From assembly GCF_018812025.1 (NCBI RefSeq), contig NC_063045.1:47148352-47212351 (forward strand): a DNA stretch of 64,000 bases, written 5' to 3'. Below the pieces are notes generated by a model. The model was given only the letters and a program-made list of their open reading frames with translations. It searched no databases and was not told the DNA's origin. Shown one piece after another: positions 57,966 through 64,000 of the stretch. The DNA is from Megalobrama amblycephala. Its lineage: Eukaryota; Chordata; Actinopteri; Cypriniformes; Xenocyprididae. How positions within the stretch are numbered: position 1 is the first letter of the stretch; each line of letters starts with the position of its first letter. Position numbers and translations under genes: made by a program.

Positions 57966-60208
57966 AAAGGCTGGAACACACCAAGCCGACGCCGACGAAC
58001 TAGTGGCGACGAAAGCAGACTGCGGCGTTGGCTCACATCGGCAGCGTCTGGGTCCAAAGTTGGCCTGACACACCAAACCGACGCTCGACAGCCAACAGCC
58101 AAGTAGCACGTCCGTTCTGCGCCTGCGTAAGATGAAATGCCTTTCTGTACCAGCAGGTGGCAGTAGCTGAACAGCCAATCAAAATGATCAGATGGCCCGA
58201 CTTACCGACGAGCTCTGACAAAAAAAGCAGACGAGGACCAACCACAGCGACGGCAAAGAATATAGAACCCAAGAGGTGACACTTTTTGGGTAACAGCCAC
58301 TAGATGGCGCTCCGGTAGCGCGGCTGCCATTATGGGGTGAAAATACTAACTGGTCCATAGAATCCTTCACATCTTACGCACCCAAAATCTGCGAATTTCA
58401 CTGCCAAATCAGAAGCGCAATAGAACAGGTTTTTTTTGTTTTGTTTTTTGTTTTTTGTCACCAGTAAACTGTATGGCTTCTACAGTAAATGTTGCATTGT
58501 CTTATATATGTTTTATTTTACCAGTTGTGGAATCCAACCATTCAATCATCTGAGGTAATGTAGTTAGCCTACTTTATTGAGTATTTCTATTTTATGCAAC
58601 TTTACACATTTATTAATAGTAAATTAATAATTAATAAATTTAAAGGAACACTCCACTTTTTTTGAAAATAGGCTCATTTTCCAACTCCCCTAGAGTTAAA
58701 CAGTTGAGTTTTACCGTTTTCGAATCCATTCAGCCGATCTCCGGTTCTGGCGGTACCACTTTTAGCATAGCTTAGCATAGTTCATTGAATCTGATTAGAC
58801 CGTTAGCATCGCGCTTAAAATTCACCAAAGAGTTTCGATATTTTTCCTATTTAAAACTTGACTCTTCTGTAGTTAAATCGTGTACTAAGACCGACGGAAA
58901 ATGAAAAGTTGCGATTTTCTAGGCTGATATGGCTAGGAACTATACTCTCATTCCGGCGTAATAATCAAGGAACTTTGCTGCCGTATCATGGCTGCAGCAG
59001 GCGCAATGATATTACGCAGCGTCTCTCACAAACGTCTCCATGGTTGCAAGGCACGTTCCCTGTGCAAGCAGGGGCTCACGGGCGCTGCGTAATATCATTG
59101 CACTGCTGCAGCCATGGAGCGGCAGCAAAGTTCCTTGATTATTACGCCGGAATGAGAGTATAGTTCCTAGCCATATCAGCCTAGAAAATCACAACTTTTT
59201 ATTTTCCGTCGGTCTTAGTGCACGATTTAACTACAGAAGAGTCAAGTTTTAAATAGGAAAAATATCTAAACTCTTTGGTCATTTTTAGCGCGATGCTAAC
59301 GGTCTAATCAGATTCAATGAACTATGCTAAGCTATGCTAAAAGTGGTACCGCCAGAACCGGAGATCGGCTGAATGGATTCGAAAACGGTAAAACTCAACT
59401 GTTTAACTCTAGGGGAGTTGGAAAATGAGCCTATTTTCAAAAAAAGTGGAGTGTTCCTTTAAGATAATCATGTTTGCAGCGAACAATATATTTCAGACCT
59501 AGTGGAGTAGTAATAGGTCTGAATTGAAATAGGCTATATTGTACGTTTTAATGGGTCACGCTACAAACATAATCTTATAATACATGATGCATTGCTGTGG
59601 TTATTGCATAATTCCCACTTTTGGACACTTTTGCTTTAACGGACATTAGACAACACTGCAAAATCAAGCTGTTATATTCATATATTTATTGTCCAACATT
59701 CACAATTTTTCTGATGCATGTCCTTAATTTAATTTCATATGTTGGTATTAATTCAGTGTTATAATGCTACTACTTGAACTTCAAAGAATTTTAACCCAAA
59801 CTGACTGGGTTTCTAGAGAGCAAGGATTTGTGAAAAAAAGTGGAAGACTTTAACACAAAGTCTGTAAAATACACTGTTAAAAGGATTTGAATGTCACTTT
59901 TATTTATTCTGCGTCATCATCATCATTCAGGTTGGATTTCAGCTTTAGGCTAATGTACATTTGTTTTAACAAAGCAGCTGATATTGCCATAGAAACTAGT
60001 GGACTACTGACTCGCTTTTACCACAAAATGGCGGAAACGCAGGGCCGCTGCTGGGTGCCGGTGTTGCAATGGAGCGTTCTATTGAGTGTCGCTTCTTGTT
60101 ATGTAGGCCTATTCTTTGGCGATGGTGCGGAACACACTGAGAAAACTTAGTCGGCCGACGAACAAAAACTGCCCAATGGCCGACCGTCGACTTGGTTTGT
60201 TCCTACCT
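57966..60208. mobile_element. Element with GGAACACACCAAGCCGACG ends, middle layer
   Basis: Left GCTGGAACACACCAAGCCGA mirrors the right end (GTAGGAACAAACCAAGTCGA read from the right). CpG-rich sequence near both ends (CGACGCCGACGAACTAG; GTCGGCCGACGAAC) is unlike the flanks. It contains AACCACAGCGACGGC and a 87-codon frame at 59887 with no recognised domain. It is split by the palindrome at 58644. Confidence 0.65.
58644..59458. mobile_element. Near-perfect 815-bp palindromic TTAA element, innermost layer
   Basis: TTAA at 58640-58643 and 59459-59462. The arms 58644-59021 and 59083-59458 are almost exact complements (AGGAACACTCCACTTTTTTT with AAAAAAAGTGGAGTGTTCCT; GCTGATATGGCTAGGAACTA with TAGTTCCTAGCCATATCAGC). 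They are separated by a 61-bp loop. High arm identity implies recent insertion or arm gene conversion. No coding function. Confidence 0.9.
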
Positions 60209-60369
60209 TATCACTGTAACTTTACACCCAAAAAGTCTGGGGAAACTGTTATGTTATTTGATTACTGTATGTTTTTTTTTCTTCAGTAACTTGTATTTGC
60301 TGTGCATTTTAAAAATAGAATTTTGCAGAAATCTACTTTGTCCACTGTATATATGTACTTTTACCAGTT

Positions 60370-60725
60370 CACCCAAAAATGTCATCATATACCTTCATGT
60401 CCTTCTAAATTTACTTTAAAGCTCAAAGGACCCAAGAATGTTTGCACACACAGACACACACACACACACACACACATTACATTGCACTGTCCAAGTGCTC
60501 TGATCAGTTTTGGTGAAAAAGAACCTCAAATGTAAGCAATTTAATAGTAATATTATGGTGGGCACCAATGTAAGCAAGATATGATGTACTGCAATAGTAT
60601 TGAATTCAACTAACTGAAAAAACATTCAATTATCTTCTTTTGTGTTCCATCATGCACGCTTACAGCAAACATGAGGGTCAGAAAATGCTGAGAGAACTTT
60701 TATTTATGGATGAACTATCCCTGAA
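60370..60725. repeat. Decayed GTTCACCC-family MITE pieces around a (CA)n
   Basis: AGTTCACCCAAAAATGTCAT at about 60366 and TTATTTATGGATGAACTATCCCT-like sequence at 60700-60722 mark the two ends of a decayed copy. A (CA)n tract at 60445-60476 sits inside. It lies within the right arm of the hAT-like element. Confidence 0.5.
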
Positions 60726-60799
60726 TGTGTTAACATGTTAACTACAAAAATAATTATGAGAATGAAATATTTTAATCATTTGACAGCCCTAATTATAAT

Positions 60800-60907
60800 G
60801 CAACAGAACAGAAATTACAATGCCACAGTGCATCAAATAACACAAAGCAAACCAGGTTCAATGCAAGAAACATTTATGGAGGTATGAATAGAGGAGGTTG
60901 TAAAGAG

Positions 60908-61002
<95 letters not shown>

Positions 61003-61596
61003 CCTGAATTGGTGTGCAGGGACCAAGTTCATACATCCCCAGGGAGCTTTTCTAAACAACAACAAGGCAACATCAAGAGAACACAATCTTCCAGAGTAGT
61101 GTGCCAAAGATCAGTCTTCTTGACAGCAGTGAAAAGACAAGCTCTGACCCCATCATACACACAGAAAAAACAGCATGGAACAAACTGCTGTAACTAACTG
61201 CTCTAAAAGCCACCCTCCCGAATCACACGGCCAGACGTCTGTGACCACCGGGAGGTCATGGTCTGAACACAGCACCACGGCTAAAGGGTGCACTGTTTCA
61301 TCAATACCGAATCACAGATCATCCCAGCGCCCATGACAGCAGCTAAAACGCCTTTTAATGGTCAGATGGATGGATATATATCACACGCAGAGCGTGACGG
61401 CCTTCAATTAGAGCTATTACAGGGCGGCAGGGATCAATATGGTTTCTGCCATGAAGGACGGGGACAGAGAAAGGATGAATCTGGTTGTCCACAAAGATAG
61501 AAAGTGTACAGTTCAAGAGGAGGCCAGGATGTAAGGCTTCATGAAAGCCTACTGAGTCAAAATTGCGATCTTACTGGGTCAAAAATCGCATTATGT
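60800..61596. other. Unique non-coding block with (AC)n
   Basis: Apart from the AC repeat the sequence looks unique. 61230-61500 has balanced composition (GCAGAGCGTGACGGCCTTCA), possibly conserved, but without splice-consistent coding potential. Confidence 0.4.
60914..60999 (+). repeat. (AC)43 microsatellite
   Basis: Uninterrupted AC dinucleotide repeat of about 86 bp, the longest pure microsatellite in the window apart from the ATATT array. It explains the open frames of alternating residues on both strands. Confidence 0.97.
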
Positions 61597-61770
61597 TTTA
61601 CATTTTAATTTAAGCATTTGGCAGATGCTTTTATTCAAAGCTGTACTATTTCAAAGTTTTGAAACACTCATGTTTTTTTATCAATACAGGAAACAGAAGA
61701 ACACTATTTTGGCTAAACTTTTCAAAGAAAATTCTAGGTTAAGTAGAAGTTATCCTAGCAGGGACTCAAG
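61597..61770 (-). repeat. tRNA-derived SINE fragment
   Basis: TTTAAGCATTTGGCAGATGC and TTTTATTCAAAGC on the plus strand are the inverse of the fish SINE tail. GGGACTCAAGCCCCC near 61759 is a B-box in inverse orientation. The middle is replaced or decayed. CAGTTTGAGAACTACTG near 61899, just outside, resembles a hAT terminus but has no partner. Confidence 0.55.
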
Positions 61771-62164
61771 CCCCCCCTTGAGTGACCATCCACCTGATCT
61801 GTGCGAATTATTCCATCAACACACACACAGTCACACATGAACAATTTGATTAAAATGTAAACTTAATAGTGTAAATTCCACTATAATGCTGGGCCTCCAC
61901 AGTTTGAGAACTACTGAACTAAATGATACAAAAACACAACACTGATAAGATGCTATGAAAATGCTTTATTGATTCAACAGCAAGAAAAAGATTCTGGTGC
62001 ACTCTGACAATAAAATAATGGGAAAAGACAACATTTGCTTCAAGTAAAAAAAATAAAATAAAATAAAAAAATTACATATATGCAGCCAAGCACAACAAAG
62101 ATGGCACAACAAGCCAGCCAACATGGCTGTGAGCATCAGACTAACTGCAACAGTGAGCAATTAA

Positions 62165-62690
62165 AGATTTTAATTTAATTCGCAAGTTGCCTCAGGTCAT
62201 GCTTGTGATAACACATACCAAGTTTGGTCTGAATACAATAAAGCGTTGTCGAGATATAGCCTTATGTCTATTTTTGCAAGCGCTACGTAAAAAATAATTT
62301 GCGCATGTTTCTAAAACAGTTTAAGAAATTGACTTGAATTCTCAATTTTTTTTTTTGGGATGGTCTGTAGATGAACTGGTTCAATTTTTGTGAAAATGAC
62401 GGAAAATGAAGTCGAATCATCTTGAGCCAAGGAATCAGAGGAAAAAAGAATTTTGTTTGTAACCCTTTGTTTGTAATTCAAAAGTTATTAGCATAAACAT
62501 GAGTGGAACTTTGGATAAGTGGTGGCGCTAGAGGGATTGAGTTAGAGACTCCAAATTGGCTATAGACACATGTCAGACTGTCCTCTAACAGTGTGCCAAA
62601 TTTCACTTTTCCCGCATACAGTTGTATGGTCTGTACAAATGATTACAATAGGTGCCAATGTACCTTCAGTGCTTGGCCCCTAATAAAAAA
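62165..62690. repeat. Interspersed repeat of unknown class (GGTGGCGCTAGAGGGATTG)
   Basis: ACCAAGTTTGGTCTGAATAC, TGGTGGCGCTAGAGGGATTG, AGTTAGAGACTCCAAATTGG and AGTGTGCCAAATTTCACTTT are, from memory, widespread in teleost genomes in this order. No terminal repeats, target duplication or coding sequence seen. It ends upstream of the lectin poly(A) signal. Confidence 0.45.
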
Positions 62691-62912
62691 ATAAACATTT
62701 ATTGACACTATAGGCTGGGCATTGACACAAATTTCACAATTGGATTCGATTTCAATTCACAAGCATGGAAAAAAAAATCCCAGTTAACCCCAGTTGGTAC
62801 ATAATTATAATATTAAAGGTTAAAATTAAAATGTTATACTGATACATTTTTATGACATAATTATGTTTCTACACTTTTTTAATACGTTAAATAGTGGCTG
62901 TCATAAAACAGA

Positions 62913-62918
62913 TTTATT
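62913..62918 (-). promoter_or_regulatory. Candidate poly(A) signal of the fish-egg lectin gene
   Basis: AATAAA on the minus strand lies about 217 bp past the TAG at 63135, a plausible 3'UTR length. I see no closer AATAAA. The stretch between is AT-rich and without repeats. No transcript evidence is available. Confidence 0.4.
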
Positions 62919-63134
62919 CAAACATTAAATAGTATTGAAGAAAGGGTTACGTAAAAATATAATGAATATGAAATATAGCATATATTTAACAAAATGCTGC
63001 TCTCAAAGTTCATTTTACATTGGACATTGAATGGCAGGTAAATGTGACGTTATTTGACATTGTTTACAAGCTGTTTTGTTGACATCTTCTGTTAATGATT
63101 GAGCTCCTCTGTTGCTGCAGTAATGCATGACAAA

Positions 63135-63279
63135 CTATAAAGTACATTTACGGATGGAGCCATCAACACAGACGACCCACAACAATCCTAGGTCAAAGCT
63201 CACGTGCTTGTGGCCATTGGGACAGGCAACCATCGAGATCCAGTTTGTGCCAGCGGGGTTGGATCAAGTGATGCCAGTT
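63135..63279 (-). CDS. Fish-egg lectin-like, terminal exon with premature TGA
   Basis: The acceptor is tttgcag|AACTGG. Reading continues R-T-G-I-T and then TGA at 63264-63266. Beyond it the same frame stays clearly lectin-like (SNPAGTNWISMVACPNGHKH, then VSFDLGLLWVVCVDG, then SIRKCTL) to TAG at 63135-63137. The good family match past the TGA shows it lies inside the ancestral coding region. I recall arginine at this site in carp fish-egg lectin, so CGA to TGA by CpG deamination is the simplest origin (inference). Confidence 0.8.
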
Positions 63280-63934
63280 CTGCAAAATTATGGTTTCTTG
63301 AATTCAGCATTTGTTTTATATCAGAAAATATTTCTTGAAAAATTCATCACTTTTTACAGCATTTAATATGATTAATATGACTGTTCAGTTCACCTTTGGA
63401 ATAAGGCCCCTTGAGCATTGACACCAAAGACACTGCCATCAGTTGCTACTTCAATCATGGACAGAAGTCCAGGAATATTCACAAAGTTGCCAGTCCCTGA
63501 ACAGGCATTACCAGACACACCCTGCACAAGACAGAATGAAACACAAACCACTCAGCCGTATCGTCACATCAAGAAACTGTTTGCTGCTTCCACACCAGTT
63601 ATTTCTTTAGTTATGTCAGAAAATCAAACGCTTGCGTGATGACTACTTTACTGTTGTACTTTTAAAAACCTGGTGTATTTCAACTTGCACTCAAGCCCCT
63701 GTATTTAACATTGTGACATTACCATCTTGATGTAGATGTGGTCATTGCTGTTCACTCCCCAACAGCTGTACGGGCCACAGCTGTAATACTTCAGCTTTCC
63801 CGGAAGTTGAACCCAAGGAACAGAGCTGGATGGCAATTTGTTGTTAGCATCCATATTTAAACAATATATGTTATCATGCATATTGACCCCTGCAGTGTTC
63901 TGATCTCCTCCAGCATCCACCTGTTTGAGAAGGC
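63135..63934 (-). CDS. Fish-egg lectin-like gene (tectonin repeats), 3' three exons, truncated by in-frame TGA
   Basis: The minus strand holds three exons: 63723-63934, 63394-63521 and 63135-63279. They are separated by introns of 201 and 114 bp with GT donors and AG acceptors and compatible phases (1, 0, 2). The conceptual protein has the tectonin beta-propeller pattern, with blades centred on VDAGGDQ, CGPYSCWGVNSND, DGSVFGVNAQG and CVDGSIRKC, and matches my recollection of carp fish-egg lectin along its length. That family is a secreted, cysteine-rich lectin of fish eggs and plasma that binds bacterial glycans. The 5' exons, including the signal peptide, lie beyond the window. In the last exon codon TGA (63264-63266) interrupts the frame 42 codons before TAG at 63135-63137. 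The lost part includes three cysteines. Splice sites and the other exons look intact, so decay is recent, or the stop is an allele or a sequence error. Confidence 0.85.
63394..63521 (-). CDS. Fish-egg lectin-like, internal exon B (128 bp)
   Basis: The acceptor is cttgtgcag and the donor is CAAAG|GTGAAC. The exon is 42 codons plus two bases. It reads GVSGNACSGTGNF, then NIPGLLSMIEVATDG, then VFGVNAQGALFQ, one tectonin blade with the usual glycine and the VFGVN signature. There are no stops or frameshifts. The split AG|A codon at the 3' junction gives arginine when joined to the last exon, which supports the splice model. Confidence 0.85.
63723..63934 (-). CDS. Fish-egg lectin-like, internal exon A (212 bp)
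   Basis: This exon is open throughout. It starts after the acceptor tgttag with two bases completing a split codon (phase 1) and ends ATG|GTAATG. It encodes about 70 residues running from LLKQVDAGGDQ to NSNDHIYIKM. It contains tectonin-type blades and three cysteines besides the one in IYCLNMD-type sequence. This is the best-conserved stretch of the gene in the window. The upstream exon is outside the window. Confidence 0.87.
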
Positions 63935-64000
63935 CTAACAGTACAAGAAACGGGTTGGATGATAGATTAGTCAGATTAATTGGAAGAATAATTGTTACAC

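Larger units (their letters stand above)
57898..60791. mobile_element. hAT-like element (TAGGGCTGTCAA), outermost layer of a nest
   Basis: The termini TAGGGCTGTCAA (57898) and TTGACAGCCCTA (ending 60791) are perfect inverses. The flanks ATTGTAAT (57890-57897) and ATTATAAT (60792-60799) agree at 7 of 8 bases, the hAT target length. Most of its 2.9 kb is later insertions; no transposase was recognised. Confidence 0.8.

Noticed and set aside
57918..58272. Overlapping minus-strand frames of 79-86 codons
   Set aside because: They lie in the CpG-rich end of a nested transposon; overlapping frames there reflect base composition.
60874..61107. Open frames of alternating Thr-His or Cys-Val residues
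   Set aside because: They are the (AC)43 repeat read in different frames.
61890..61918. hAT terminus-like TTTGAGAACTACTG
   Set aside because: No partner terminus or duplication found; too short alone.

Overview
This window is non-coding vertebrate DNA, most likely from a cyprinid fish. It is AT-rich, with low gene density and no bacterial-style operons. It is packed with short DNA-transposon derivatives (MITEs), dinucleotide to pentanucleotide microsatellites and tRNA-derived SINE pieces, the mix typical of zebrafish/carp genomes. The only host gene I can support is at the extreme right edge, on the minus strand. It is the 3' part of a fish-egg-lectin (tectonin beta-propeller) gene, with three exons joined by canonical splice sites. 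Its last exon carries an in-frame TGA 42 codons before the usual C-terminus, so the copy encodes a truncated protein, is a pseudogene, or holds a sequencing error.

The other ~63 kb is intergenic or very long intron. Two Tc1/mariner elements keep recognisable transposase. One (23376-24871) is almost intact: a DD34E transposase of 340 codons broken by a single TAG. The other (10345-11607) is a decayed copy with an 8-bp-duplicating MITE inserted in its catalytic region. Most of the remaining structure is non-autonomous: a dozen or so TTAA-flanked elements of several families (the commonest ends in GGGTTAGTTCACCC-type repeats), six or seven copies of a TA-flanked MITE with CACTACCGTTCAAAAG ends, a palindromic GGTAACACTTTACAATAAGG MITE in three copies, hAT-like elements with TAGGGCTGTCAA ends, and a 1.15-kb piggyBac-like element with reiterated hairpins.

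Layout: 1-2.7 kb, repeat remnants and a LINE/SINE-type tail; 3.6-5.7 kb, TTAA MITE, CpG-rich block and foldback; 6.1-8.5 kb, palindromic MITEs and a hAT remnant; 10.3-11.6 kb, dead Tc1; 15.4-16.3 kb, composite foldback with a retroposon tail; 17.3-22 kb, mostly unique; 22-24.9 kb, TTAA element and Tc1; 26-26.8 kb, hAT plus microsatellite block; 28.3-30.3 kb, 31.2-33.4 kb, 34-36.2 kb, 38.2-39.2 kb, 41.4-42.5 kb, 44-44.8 kb, 46.7-47.4 kb, 48.8-53.6 kb and 54.3-57.8 kb, further MITEs; 57.9-60.8 kb, a three-level transposon nest; 61.6-62.7 kb, SINE and an unclassified repeat; 62.9-64 kb, the lectin gene.

The most interesting signals are the lectin nonsense codon, the nests and large palindromes whose insertion order can be read directly, and several unrelated TTAA elements that each retain a short AUG reading frame with an acidic N-terminus, which looks like remains of the first exon of their parent transposons. 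I found no convincing novel cellular system. Repeat family names rest on termini, target duplications and memory of fish repeats, not on a database search.
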